Assembly (NCBI GenBank): GCA_963971405.1
Contig: OZ020488.1
Coordinates: 10,047,261 to 10,111,260 of the forward strand
DNA from: Psococerastis gibbosa
Taxonomy: Eukaryota; Arthropoda; Insecta; Psocodea; Psocidae
DNA: 64,000 nt
Direction of reading: 5' to 3'
In this document: one piece after another, positions 52,681 through 63,573 of the stretch
How the letters are laid out: every line of letters starts with the position of its first letter
How positions within the stretch are numbered: the first letter of the stretch is position 1
Translations under genes and position numbers: made by a program
The notes under the pieces: model-generated
What the model saw: only the letters and a program-made list of their open reading frames with translations
Told to the model about the DNA's origin: nothing
The model's database searches: none

Positions 52681-52904
52681 AAATCCTCTACTTATGCTCT
52701 TATTGACATGATTCGTGTTGCTAGACAGGTTAGCACAACTACACAACTATCCAACCGAACAGGTCTGTGAGCTGACTTAATTGCATAAAGGCAATGCTTT
52801 ATTCATTACATTGTAGTATTATATGGTATATATAACACTGACATTAAATTAAGTTTAATTTAATGTCAGTGTTATATATACCATATAATACTACAATGTA
52901 ATAT

Positions 52905-53105
52905 AGTACGTAGTACAGTATATGGAAAGCTTTGTGATGGTCGAAATTTTCGATTTCTGAGGTTTCAACGGAATCTTGGTTTTTACGAATTGTCTGTCTG
53001 TCTGTCTGTTCGTCGATTTGCAGACCATGTACTCGGTGGATTTGGATGAAATATGACATGTAGGTTCACAAAAATCATACCACGGGACCATTTTTTTTAT
53101 ATTTC
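52905..53105 (+). mobile_element. GCTTTCC element, truncated copy
   Basis: GGAAAGCTTTGTGATGGTCG, TTTACGAATTGTCTGTCTG, CATGTAGGTTCACAAAAATC. Just upstream (52835-52905) is an inverted repeat of TAATGTCAGTGTTATATATA. Confidence 0.65.
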
Positions 53106-53187
53106 TCAGTAGAGTAGAAAGGTCAATCGATGAATTATAAATATCTGAGATCATCGTAATGGAGTTACCCAAAGAGTGAACAATGTC

Positions 53188-53395
53188 ACAACATGTAGAG
53201 AAGTGATACAGACTCCGAATTTCACCCGAAAGGTTGTTGGTGCGAGTCTCACACTTGCTACATTTTCTGGCCATGCTTCGGAGGGCATGTAAAGCAGGCG
53301 GTCCCGGGCCTTCCTAGTTGATTGTAAAAAATGGCTTTATAGCCCTAACTCCGCTACGTTGGCTTAGTTATGTAACAAAAAGTCGATACTTATAA
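53188..53395 (+). repeat. SINE family 1 copy
   Basis: ACATGTAGAGAAGTGATACA, TTCACCCGAAAGGTTGTTGG, GCGAGTCTCACAC, full body to GGCTTAGTTATGTAACAAAA. Confidence 0.75.
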
Positions 53396-53978
53396 CAATC
53401 TATTGAAAAATAGAAAATATTATGGAGATTTCCGAGTAAAAAAAAAAAACTGCCATTATTGTGCGTCCTTTTATAATAATTTATTCTGTATACACTTAGC
53501 GATATTGAAGTCGAATTTTCTGTCAATGACGTAAATCGAATCCATTAGTTGAAGTGAACGAATCTCGTATGCCCAGGAGGTTGCCTCCGTCCGTCCTTGG
53601 AGAGGGTTACCCTTGAGTATGACGTCATTAGGGGGTGGGGGGGTGACTCACGGCAAGGTTGACTCATTGTAACCCCCCCCCCCCCCCCGCTCCACAATAT
53701 GAAACCCTCACTGCTACACGCTCTTTCTCTAATCCCATTTTATGTGATTCACTTACCAGGGTTACGTATACAAACAATACGTATAGTGTATAAACATACT
53801 GCACGTACATATAAAATTACATTTACGACCCTGTGATTAGATAACCCTGTGATTAAATAATTTGAAATTTGATATATAATGTAAAAACAGTTTTTTTATT
53901 ATTAAAGTGTAATCTATTGTCTTTATTATTATTTTAATATGTCGCCTCTCTAACCTAAGTCAGTGTAATGTTATAATT

Positions 53979-54215
53979 GCTTTCCTATTTATACGTAGTA
54001 TAAGGAAAGCTTTGTGGTGGTCGAAATGTTTGATTTCGAGATTCCAGTGGATTTACACGTTTTGAGATCCCAAGAACCCAAAAAAGTGGTTTTTACGAAA
54101 TATCTGTATGCCTGTCTTTCTGTCTGTTCGTGATTTGTGGGCAAATTACTCTGTGGATTTTCATAAAATTTGGCATGTAGCCGCAGGTTCACAAAAATCA
54201 TATCTCGGGACCATT
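53979..54215 (+). mobile_element. GCTTTCC element, truncated copy
   Basis: GCTTTCCTATTTATACGTAG, AAAGCTTTGTGGTGGTCG through CACAAAAATCATATCTCGGG. Confidence 0.7.
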
Positions 54216-54240
54216 TTTTTTTAAATAATTACTAATTACG

Positions 54241-54440
54241 GTTTCACCTACCTTAGGAAACTCCCGATTGAACTGAGAGCGGCGAGAAACGCTATACTAA
54301 CTTCCCTAAATTGCTTAGAAACAATGACAATGACAGAACTACCTGATTTTGACGATATTTTGACGATTATACTTTATACTTTCTTGTCAATTACTTGTTG
54401 ATTACTTGTATTGTATAATTTAACAGAAATATATATATAT
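54241..54440 (+). pseudogene. Possible non-LTR RT C-terminal fragment
   Basis: TYLRKLPIELRAARNAILTS, LNCLETMTMTELPDFDDIL, then a tail shared with 5930-6060 and (AT)n. Weak. Confidence 0.35.
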
Positions 54441-55165
54441 ATATACAGTGTCCGTGAATGCCTCGCATTGCACAATCTAAATATAGTTGCGGGTTGTTGT
54501 CGCAGGTACCTTACCCTAAATCGGCTAGGTACTCAAGTGCTCATCCCCGCATTTTACAGTTAGTCTTAATATTGCAACGGCTCCGATAGGTTCTAATTAT
54601 TTACCTATTGTTAATTATATTAATTTTATTAGATGTGGTTGTAGTGTCATTCGTGTTATTTTATATTATGTAGTGTTTATTGTGCTCGCCCCTGCTGTGA
54701 TTCCTGCGGATACTTTGCAAGCCACGGACTCCACAGTAGATAAGTAGCGTAGCCTATTCACTTAAAACCCATTCACCCAGACACCTTACAGCACCACACT
54801 ATACATTACATATTATAATAGGTCTACCTACTGTACTACACCTTCACCGAGTAAGCAGAGTACGGTAGGCTTATTCTCTTATTTCTTATTCTCTTACCAA
54901 ATCATATTATTTTATACAGTCCACTCATTTCATAGGTACCTAAACCTCCAGGAGCGTAATTTGGAGTTCCTAGTTATTAGCTTATTAGGATACGCCCCTG
55001 TTGTGAGTTAGGTACTTATTTTTATTTTACTGAGCTATCGCAGAAAACCACGTACAGTATATATGTAAATATATATATTTATTTATTTATTTACTAGGCC
55101 TATACAAAGTCAACTCGACAATTTAGTCTACAAATTTTGTTTTGTATTATAAATAAATAAATCTT

Positions 55166-55362
55166 GACTTTTTGTCGTTCTATTACTAAGCCAACCTAAC
55201 GGAGTTAGGGCTATAAAGCCCTCTCTTACACTCAACTTGAATGACCGCCTGCTTTACATGCCCTCCGAAGCATGGCCAGAAAATGTAGAAAGTGTGGGAC
55301 TCGAACCAACAACCCTTCGGGTGAAAGTCGGAGTCTGTACCACTACTCTACAGGTCCTGACT
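55166..55362 (-). repeat. SINE family 1 copy
   Basis: GTTCTATTACTAAGCCAACC, GGAGTTAGGGCTATAAAGCC, GGCCAGAAAATGTAGAAAGT, CTCGAACCAACAACCC, ending CTCTACAGGTCCTGA. Confidence 0.8.
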
Positions 55363-55516
55363 GTATTGTATTGTGTCCTGTATTTATAAAGGGAGGTTAC
55401 TTCTTGACATTTTACACTACGAATGTGAGTCCAAAATAAATATTTGCGCTGCATTGAGTTAGATAGGTTCCACCTGGTGCGGAATGACTTTTTCATAAAT
55501 GTTTGGCTTGTTTCAG

Positions 55517-55576
55517 TTAAGTTTCCGCTGTGAACTCTTTTTTCGGATTGCTTACTTCTGCTGCGAGAGACAAGCG
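55517..55576 (+). other. Candidate small exon upstream of ORF 55685
   Basis: Acceptor GGCTTGTTTCAG before 55517 and donor CAAGCG|GTGAGT after 55576 bracket 60 bp. Its one open frame does not match the phase needed downstream, so if real it would be 5' UTR. Confidence 0.3.
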
Positions 55577-55684
55577 GTGAGTTGAATGTGTAGGTTTTAG
55601 GCCAACAACTTTCATTTGACAGTTAAGTCTGTTTTGTTATGATTTTTTCTTTTCTTTCTTTCACTTCTTTATTCAAACCGTCAG

Positions 55685-55962
55685 TTGTATACAATGGGAG
55701 TGGAGCCCATGGTCGTAGGATGACATCTATCGTACTAACTTACGATCAAATGCAGGAATTCAGCTTCGAGAACCCAGGTCTACCTACTGATACTGTTATT
55801 GGAATAGATCTAGGCCGGAGGATAGTTAAAACAAACGCGACATATAGGGATTTTACGCATTTTTACAGAAACAACCCTTTAGATTTTACAAAAGAAGACT
55901 TATTAACAAAATTGCAAACAAGGGGTTTCCCCCGGAGAGTATATTTTTGTTTGAATAAATAG
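55685..55962 (+). CDS. Unrecognised ORF behind a strong acceptor, possible terminal exon
   Basis: A long pyrimidine tract (TTCTTTTCTTTCTTTCACTT, CTTTATTCAAACCG) ends in TCAG at 55684. The frame is open from 55639, and from the acceptor it encodes VYNGSGAHGRRMTSIVLTYD, QMQEFSFENPGLPTDTVIGI, DLGRRIVKTNATYRDFTHFY, RNNPLDFTKEDLLTKL and a Lys/Arg-rich end. An AATAAA overlaps the stop (55956-55962). Composition looks protein-like, with ordinary residue balance and no repeat similarity that I can see. The first good start is the Met of MTSIV at about 55720 (81 residues). Gene, host or viral-derived origin, or chance ORF: not resolved. Confidence 0.35.
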
Positions 55963-56385
55963 GCGCAAATTAGTGAGTTTCTACATACGTTCCGCCAAGC
56001 AAAAACATATTTCGGGGTCCCGTGCCTGTAGCTATGTAGCTGTGCCAGAGCCCTATAAATATTTGTATTTATTTTTTTTTGGAGAAAATTGAAGGGAAAA
56101 CTCTACAGTTTAGAATGGATTGTAAATAACTAGAAAGAAAGACATTTGTCTCTATTTTCAATATGGACGAGTTTTAGGAATTTCTGCCCCCTTTTATAAA
56201 TAACCCATATGATATATAATATACAATCTTGCACAATAGGTTATTACAAAATTTAACTGAGAATGAAAATTAAAGATTAAAATATGTAAATAAAAAATTA
56301 GAAGGCCATTTACACACCATTCACTCACCCTATATAAGCATAAAATAAGCGTGACAAGCACCCTTAAATTTCTCTAAACGTTTTT
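55963..56385. other. No gene seen
   Basis: AT-rich, unremarkable. Confidence 0.4.
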
Positions 56386-56545
56386 CATGACCTTTTTGTT
56401 CCATTATTAAGCCAACCTAGCGAATTTAGGGCTATAAAGTCATCTCTTACACTCAACTAGGAAGGCCCAGGTCCGCCTGCTTTACATGCCCTCCGACGCT
56501 TGACCTTAAAATGTAGCGCGCATGGGACTCGAACCAACAGTTCTA
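56386..56545 (-). repeat. SINE family 1 copy, head truncated
   Basis: TTCCATTATTAAGCCAACCT, GGGCTATAAAGTCATCTCTT, GGACTCGAACCAACAG; stops inside the tRNA-like head. Confidence 0.7.
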
Positions 56546-57559
56546 ATTGTGGCTGAAGACCGTAAAATTTACGGGTCATTTAATGACCCCCTTCATCGGG
56601 CAAGGTCATGTGTTTATTATTTGCTGTAACCATTGGCACTGCTGGATTAATATTTAATATTGTCATTGGTACCTGCATATCCTAGAAGTGGAGAAAGTAG
56701 GTCCCTGCCTCGTTGATATTGGGTCGATAAGGGTAACATGACGTAAAAATACGGTTTGGCGCTCATAGTCTTGGAAGTTTTTTTGTTTTTTGTTAAAGCG
56801 CTGGTCCCTATTGGGAATTAGCGCTAGGAAATTGGGGATGTTTACCGATTATTTTGTGGGAGAGGGTTATCCGCTCTGTTGTGTAAGTAGTGGGGGGGGG
56901 GGGTGTTAAATGTTGAAGAAGAGGCCGGTGGCTCTTAGGAACTGTATGATGTTATCTGTGGCTGTAAATTAGAATTTGTTTACCAAACCAATTAAGGGAA
57001 TGCAGGGCTATCCTTTTTTTTTGCAGTAATTCAAATTTTTTAGGAAATATCGAGAAATGAACTCTATCAGTTATACATGTTATTAGAATGAATAAGTGTC
57101 CCTCTCGTAACCACCCAACATACTGTACGTCTCAAAAACTTGCCAATACTTATCAACTGTAGCTCTGTAAAACGAAATTAACTATGTGTGTTGTTGCAAT
57201 GCATGATTGGCCAGATCCAATGTCCCATCTCTCCTATATAGAACTCTAGTTGCAATAGTTGAACTGTCAGACTATTGAGTAATGTAATGTCGCATTACAT
57301 TATTCTAGATGCTGATGCATTCTGCATTCTTCCGCCTATGACTGTGACAATGCGCAGCTGCTTAGTGGTTAGTTCCTTGTTTGAACGGAACATCGTTAGA
57401 GAGTTCCTTCAAGGAGAGACGCCGCATATTTTCCCGCCAACACATGAAATTTGAATTTGGCTGCTGTCTCAATGAGCCTAGGTTTATTTTATCGGTCGTT
57501 GATGAAGTTGAGCAAGTAGGAATAGAGAAGCTTTCATTGTTATTATTAATAATGATTTT
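56546..57559. other. No gene seen
   Basis: A G-run near 56891. Short ORFs at 57362-57667 overlap a family H fragment and are not genes. Confidence 0.4.
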
Positions 57560-57620
57560 GAAGAACCAGTAGATTCCGGGCTGATGGGCCGTGGTCGAAA
57601 TGAAAGTGAACTTCCAACTT
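57560..57620 (-). repeat. Family H repeat fragment
   Basis: GAAGAACCAGTAGATTCCGG, GCTGATGGGCCGTGGTCG, AAAGTGAACTTCCAA; lacks the ribozyme-like core. Confidence 0.65.
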
Positions 57621-57958
57621 CCACTTCCCGCGCATTTAATTTTAATGGATTGTCGCCAACGCGTCAAGCAGCGTCGTGCAGCAAAACAAAGCCCAACATG
57701 TCCGAAAATGCAAATGATACACTAAGTCAAAAATCGCATTAAATGTTAATGCGATTTGACTTTGAATTTTTGTTGAGATTTACATTAATTATTGGAAAAT
57801 ATAGCCTACTTAAGAACAGAAAATGCCTACTTCTTTTAGTTTCCGTATAATAGGTATAATATGTTTTTAATAGGAGAAGTGCGGCCCGCAGGAAGGAACA
57901 GAATAAAAAATTTGGCCCACTGGAGAAAAAGGTTGCCGACCGCTGCTATATAGAGTCA

Positions 57959-58172
57959 AGACATGTAGAGTAGTGGTACGGACTCTGACTTTCACCCGAA
58001 AGGTTGTTGGTTCGAGTCCTACACTTCCTACATTTTCTGGCTATGCTTCGGAGGGCATGTAAAGCAGGCGGTCCCGGGCCGTCCTAGTTTAGTGTAAGAG
58101 AGGGCTTTATAGCCCTAACTCCGCTAGATTGGCTTAGTAATAGAACAAAAAAAGTCCTTATTTATTTATAGT
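57959..58172 (+). repeat. SINE family 1, best copy
   Basis: ACATGTAGAGTAGTGGTACG, ACTTTCACCCGAAAGGTTG, perfect B box GGTTCGAGTCC, CATTTTCTGGCTATGCTTCG, GGGCTTTATAGCCCTAACTC, then AGTCC and (TTTA)n. Useful as the family reference. Confidence 0.85.
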
Positions 58173-58558
58173 ATAGTTGGCAACCCTAGATGGAACCTTG
58201 TTTGACTGGTGATTTGTTCCTTTTTCGGGGTAAGTGGTAATTTTTTGCTTCTGCAACACTGGTATGCAGCTGACAACAGCTTTTACCCATTGTATTCTGT
58301 GGTATATTCAGGTATGTCGTATTACGCAATGAATAATGAATTATGTAGCTTGAGTTGTCCTTGTGATGTGTGGGTCTTATCAGCGGGACGTGCCGCCTAA
58401 CTTGCTCCATTTCTGATTCACATGCTGCTGACTGCTTCTTGATATGTCATTGCTTATCAAGTGCTTATGTGGGTTTAAGAAAAAAGACTAAAAACGAAGA
58501 TGTGCATGATGACCACAAGTGGGGCTCACACTCACATCATGGCAACAATTTTAGGGGG

Positions 58559-58561
<3 letters not shown>

Positions 58562-58595
<34 letters not shown>

Positions 58596-58771
58596 TTCCT
58601 ATTACTAAGCCAACCTTAGGGCTATAAAGCCCTGTCTTACACTCAACTAGGAAAGCCCGGGACCGCCTGCTTTACATGCCCTCCGAAGCTTAGCCCGATA
58701 ATTTAGTAAGTGTGAGACTCGAACCAACAACTTTTCGCGTGAGTCTGTACCACTACTCTACGTGTCCTGAC
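58562..58771 (-). repeat. SINE family 1 copy with poly(T)/poly(A) tail
   Basis: T23 at 58566-58589, then TTACTAAGCCAACCTTAGGG, body, and ACTACTCTACGTGTCCTGA. The homopolymer is a mobile-element tail and not a terminator. Confidence 0.75.
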
Positions 58772-59059
58772 GCGTTTAACTATTGTATTGTAACTTATTT
58801 GGGTCTGTACCAATGTAATGTACTGTATGTAATGTAATGTATAATGAGTCTTTTAAATTGGTTTGACAAGCATACCATTTTCCATACGAACATGAGTAAA
58901 GTTGTTGCCTATTATATGCCAAGTACATGAAATTACAATACAGCGAAACATAGGTATGTTCATTAAGCGCGTTAGGCAATGGTTACTTACTTTATTTTAA
59001 CGACGCCTTGTCACTGGGTCTGCGGCACTTGGTTTGAATTTCCGGGTTATACTTATACA

Positions 59060-59400
59060 GTCTTGAGAAAATTTTGATTTCGAGATTTCAACGCAATTAC
59101 GCGTTTTGGGGTCTTTTTTTGGAGGGGGGGGGGGGGGTTACGAAATGACTGTCTGTCTGTTTGTCGATTTGTGGACAAACTACTCGATGGATTTTGATGA
59201 AATTTGGCATGTCGGTTCACAAAAGTTATATCTTAGTACTATTCTGTCGGTCTGTCTGTTGGTCGTTTTGTGTACAAACTGCCCGATGCTTTTTTTTTTT
59301 ATGAAATTTGGCGTGCACGTTTAAAAAAAATCATATCTCGGGTCCATTCTTTCTATTTAAGGCTAACTCAATTTTGGGTTGTTTAACCCGAATTTCGTCG
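59060..59400 (+). mobile_element. GCTTTCC element, internal fragment with local duplication
   Basis: GATTTCGAGATTTCAACGCA, two rounds of TGTCTGTCTGTT then ATGAAATTTGGC at about 59148 and 59248. Confidence 0.65.
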
Positions 59401-59814
59401 CTGTATGAATTTGATTAAATTTGGCATGTGAAATATTTATGGGGTGCTCATTGAAAATTGGGGGAAACGAGCACCATACAAAGTCAAGTTCGTGTCTTTT
59501 TTGATGCATTGCTTGATGCTCCGCTGCAATAATGAACAATTTCAATAAATACGGATTTATCATAATTATTGCATTGCCATTGTAGGCCTAGTCCAAGATA
59601 GGCAGCCCTGAAGAAGTGAAGATGTTTTGGGTGAAGATTGTTGCAGTGGGAGTTTAATATGGTAACGAAGTCCTCCAGGGCCAGGTCGCACTTTCACTGT
59701 CAATCTTATCATTTCTACGCTCAAACCGTTCGGACGAGGCTTGCCCAACCTCATGTTTTAGTTTACTGGGAATCTTTCCATATTTTTGAAAAACCAAATG
59801 GCTTGAGAGTAAAT

Positions 59815-60350
59815 TGATTTATTTCACGTTCCAAGGCCGTTGGACTGTTTTGTGGCTGCCTATGCATCGACCAGGTCGATCTGATTGACTTGCCATTGAA
59901 GGACATGATTGTAATCTTCTTCTACTTCTTCTTCTTCTTCTTCTTCTTCGGCCGGTGCTTCCCTGCGCCGAGGGAAGGCTTGCGAGTGAATTGATTTATT
60001 TCTCGTTACAAGGCCGTTGGACTGTTTTGTGGCTGCCTACATCGACCAGGTCGATCTGATTGACTTGCCATTGAAGGACATGATTGTAATCTTCTTCTTC
60101 TAAATAAATAAATAAATAAATAAGGACTTTTTTGTTCTATTACTAAGCCAACCTAGCGGAGTTAGGGCTATAAAGCCCTCTCTTACACTCAACTAAGAAA
60201 GCCCGGGACCGCCTGCTTTACATGCCCTCCGAAGCATGGCCAGAAAATGTAGGAAGTGTAGGACTCGAACCAACAACCTTTCGGGTGAAAGTCAGAGTCC
60301 GTACCACCACTCTACATGTCCTTCTTCGGCCGGTATTGCCCTGCGCCGAA
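59815..60350 (+). repeat. Direct duplication (~180 bp) with SINE in the third unit
   Basis: CGTTCCAAGGCCGTTGGACT, CGACCAGGTCGATCTGATTG at 59827-59920 recurs at about 60005-60097. Each ends (TTC)n followed, in units 1 and 3, by CGGCCGGTGCTTCCCTGCGC / CGGCCGGTATTGCCCTGCGC. The SINE 60117-60320 sits inside the third (TTC)n junction. Confidence 0.75.
60117..60320 (-). repeat. SINE family 1 copy inside a duplicated unit
   Basis: (AAAT)n tail, TTCTATTACTAAGCCAACCT, full body, ends CACTCTACATGTCC. Confidence 0.8.
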
Positions 60351-61040
60351 GGAATATATTTATAAATATAATCAGTTATACCCACGTAATACAAAAATCC
60401 TGCGGGCCCCCAAGTTAATAAATTTGTCGGGGACTCAAAGCGAAGTATTTTAGTTAAAAAGTCATTTTTAATTTCGCTTTTATTTCCCCTGTTTTCGTTA
60501 ATTTTTTAATAATAATTTCTTTATTTTTCTTTACATGTACCCATTTTTGCCATAATCAGGGCATCCCCAAGATCCCAAGTCTAATGGCGCGTGGGGAAAC
60601 ACCCAATGCTCTTTCCTAAATAATATAATATAATAACAATTTTTTACAACATTATATCAGAGCATGTTACATTAATACGTGGTAAATTACCCTACGTATA
60701 TAAATAAATAAAACAAAATGCACAAATAAACAATCTAGTGATGGGAGTCTAATTACAAATAGGTGCAGAGTCAAATTCGAATCCCGGTTCCGTACAATTT
60801 TCCATGTCTTCCTTTTTTCTAATTTCCCCGTATCCCTGCCTATAACGATTATCTACAATGTTAAATAGATACTCGGTATCACTATTGTTGTTATATGAGT
60901 ACGATAACGGACAAAACACTATAGTAGTTTTTCTGTGTGGTTTTATGAAGTAACCTCATGCAACCATAACGCGTCTTTTCAAATTTACTATAGGATGAAC
61001 GGATGGTATGATTTAGATTGAAAAGCCACCGAGGTACAAC
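60351..61040. other. No gene seen
   Basis: AT-rich intergenic DNA. Confidence 0.4.
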
Positions 61041-61150
61041 CTTCGAAGTCTACGCAGCGCCAATGAAGGTGTCGACCGCAGATATTGACGAAACGTTTGT
61101 AAGTTCACTTTCATTTCGACCACGGCCCATCAGCCCGGATTCTACTTTCA
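61041..61150 (+). repeat. Family H repeat with decayed hammerhead-like core
   Basis: CTTCGAAGTCTACGCAGCGC, CAATGAAGGTGTCGACC, ATTGACGAAACGTTTGTAAG, then CGACCACGGCCCATCAGCCC. The core is AATGAAGG instead of CTGAAGA. Confidence 0.6.
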
Positions 61151-61449
61151 TTTTCATTTTCTGAAATACTTTAGATGAGACACAGCTGTGAAGTGTCAGA
61201 GGCTCAGTTACATTTGACGGCTCGAATTATAACCGCTACTTCATCTTGATTGTTAGCAACTGTTGGTTTGAATAAATTGTTTGAATAAAACCATATGGTC
61301 AAGCTAAATAATTTGACACTGACCAGACCTGCTAGGCCAGCGTGGCAAAGCTTCTTGACATTTTGGTGCTCTGTTAAATATGAATGAATGAAGTAATGAA
61401 CGTGTATTAAATATAAACAATTTAAACCCAATAATTGTGAGGTCACACA

Positions 61450-61988
61450 AGAACAGGGGCAAGCGACCCACCGCATTTTGTTAACACTAATAACGACTAC
61501 AATAGGTATGTGATTTTAAAAGAAATCGTTGGAGCCGTTTTTGTGAAATAAGTTTTTTAGACGTTTTTTGCAGTTTTTTGAGAATAAAATCCCCCCAAAT
61601 TGAGTTAGCACAAATAAAAAAAATGGTCCCGAGGTATGATTTTTGTAAACCTACATACCAAATTTCATCAAAATCGACGGAGTAGTTTGCCCGGAAATCG
61701 ATAAACAGACAGACAGAGCGACAGGCAGACATTTCGTAAAAACTACTTTTTTGGGCTCCTGATTTCGATGAACAGACAGACAGAGCGACAGGCAGACATT
61801 TCGTAAAAACTACTTTTTTGGGCTCCTGATTTCGATGAACAGACAGACAGAGCGACAGGCAGACATTTCGTAAAAACTACTTTTTTGGGTTCCTGATACC
61901 TCAAAACGTGTAAATCCGTTAAAATCTCGGAGTCGAAAATTTTGACCGTCACAAAGCTTTCCTTATGCTACGTATAAATTGGAAAGCA
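61450..61988 (-). mobile_element. GCTTTCC element, reverse copy with 67-bp tandem repeat
   Basis: GGGGCAAGCGACCCACCGCA at one end, TTATGCTACGTATAAATTGG then AAAGC at the other. A 67-bp unit (GATTTCGATGAACAGACAGA to TTTGGGCTCCT) is repeated about three times at 61695-61890. Confidence 0.75.
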
Positions 61989-62780
61989 ATACGCTGCAGA
62001 TCCCTACCCGAGCTTTGGTTACGTCACGCCCAGGTCTGTTGCTGTTACCTTGTGTCTTGCGTTATGGTGTATAAAATAGAAGCTCTACAACTTCTATGTA
62101 GACGAAAATATAACTTACGTATGAAATTAAAGAACAAAAATAACTAACAAGGTTTGAGATAATTCAGGGGTAGCCAATATCTAAAATAAATAAATAAGAA
62201 TGTAATTTGCAAGTAGACGTAAATTAAATGTAAATCTTACACAGAAAATTTGAGTACAATTTAAAATCATTTATGGGACATTTTTTTTTTTTTTACTAAG
62301 TTACGTAAAATAGTATACAGTAGACACTGACAGTAATCATCAAACTATAACGATAGGAATATGATGTGTGGAGTAGAGTGCTATGTTGCATAATCATAAA
62401 ACTGCAGATAAAGGGGGCTGATGTATAATCTAACCAAATTTTCTCGAGTGTATCCAATAGACAAATAACGCTGTGGCGCGGCAGCCCATTATTGATCTAC
62501 TAGGCCGGAGGATTGGATGAGGTCTCTCCAGACCAATGCTCTATTTTGGACACCCCCCCCCTCCTCCCTACCAATGAAGATAATGTACGCATTAGGGTTG
62601 GGTGTACCCAAAGATAATAATATATAATTAGTGGCGGCTAACCATACGCTAAATTAGGCTGATTGCGGTGAAACGTAAGCGGAAATGCGGGGAAATCTCA
62701 AGCGAAATGTGACCGAGTTTGTAGGGTTCCAAGATGAAAACACAGAAAATTGAAAAATGATAAACAACTGAACAGTCCAG
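61989..62780. other. No gene seen
   Basis: A (T)15 run near 62282 and a C-rich run near 62551. No splice-supported exon. Confidence 0.4.
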
Positions 62781-63090
62781 CAGGCAGGACTGACAACCGA
62801 ATACGGCGCAGTATGTTCAGTGCACTTCACCTGGAAATCTCAATAGCTTTATTCTGACAGTAATTAGCTTATGACGAGAACCTCGAAGCTTTTGTTCTTG
62901 TTTTCCAACTTCTGCTTTCAGCATTTCTGCTTTTAAGCCTGGCGTGGGGGGGGGGAGTCTATTTATTAATTTGAGGCACCCTAAGGACAGACTCCTTCAT
63001 TTTAGAGAGAAGGGTAGTTGATTGACAGGGTAAAGAACCTCGCAGCTTAATCTCGGTCAAAACTTTTTTCCGTTTCATTGCATGCGCTGC
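62781..63090 (+). repeat. Dispersed repeat, relative of 1705-1880 and repeat E
   Basis: GACTGACAACCGAATA, TTTCAGCATTTCTGCTTTTA, GAGGCACCCTAAGGACAGAC, TTTCATTGCATGCGCTGC. It joins pieces that are separate elsewhere (1705-1880 and 7500-7625). Confidence 0.6.
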
Positions 63091-63285
63091 GGGTGTTCAA
63101 CTCACTTGCCTGGGTGGATCCAGGTCAGGTGGAATAACTTTCCTTTTATTGTGAGTCTCGAACCTCTTCTATCTTTCGTTTCGTAGTCCAGTTCTCTACT
63201 AACTGCACTATTCCAGACCCCCAATAGACACACATGGCCCCCAAATTGTGGCAGGTGTCTGAAACAGAGTGGTGTTTGTTTGCAG

Positions 63286-63494
63286 CAGATGTGATGAGCG
63301 CACCTGGCCAGTCGGTTGATGGCGAGCATGCGGTACACAGAGGTGCCTAGCGTGCCGTTCCGCCGCGCGGATCCCGCCTCCAAGTCTCTGCGGACCCCCA
63401 CCAAGAACGTCCCCACCCTCGTCAGGTCCCCGTCCGACTGTGGCAAGAAGCCGTCAGCTGCAGCGCAACCTAGTGCCACCTATGAAACTCTCTT
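63286..63494 (+). CDS. First coding exon of an unrecognised gene, continues beyond the window
   Basis: Acceptor GTTTGTTTGCAG ends at 63285 and donor TCTT|GTAAGT follows 63494. The ATG at 63319 is the likely start: an in-frame TGA lies 24 bp upstream at 63295-63297, and the downstream frame is fully open. It encodes MASMRYTEVPSVPFRRADPA, SKSLRTPTKNVPTLVRSPSD, CGKKPSAAAQPSATYETL and ends with two bases of a codon. Pro/Ser/Arg-rich, likely disordered, with TPTK and RSPSD resembling phosphorylation sites (inference). Base composition is far more GC-rich than the flanks, as in the NPDC1 exons. I do not recognise the family; no further exon is visible before 64000. Confidence 0.65.
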
Positions 63495-63573
63495 GTAAGT
63501 ATAGCAAAGAGAATTTTTTAATTATGTAGTCGGTAGGCAGGTGAGCCGGTCTATGAGTTTAAGGAGTGAGGAG

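Noticed and set aside
58566..58589. T-run as a Pol III terminator of an RNA gene
   Set aside because: It is the homopolymer tail of a reverse-oriented SINE.
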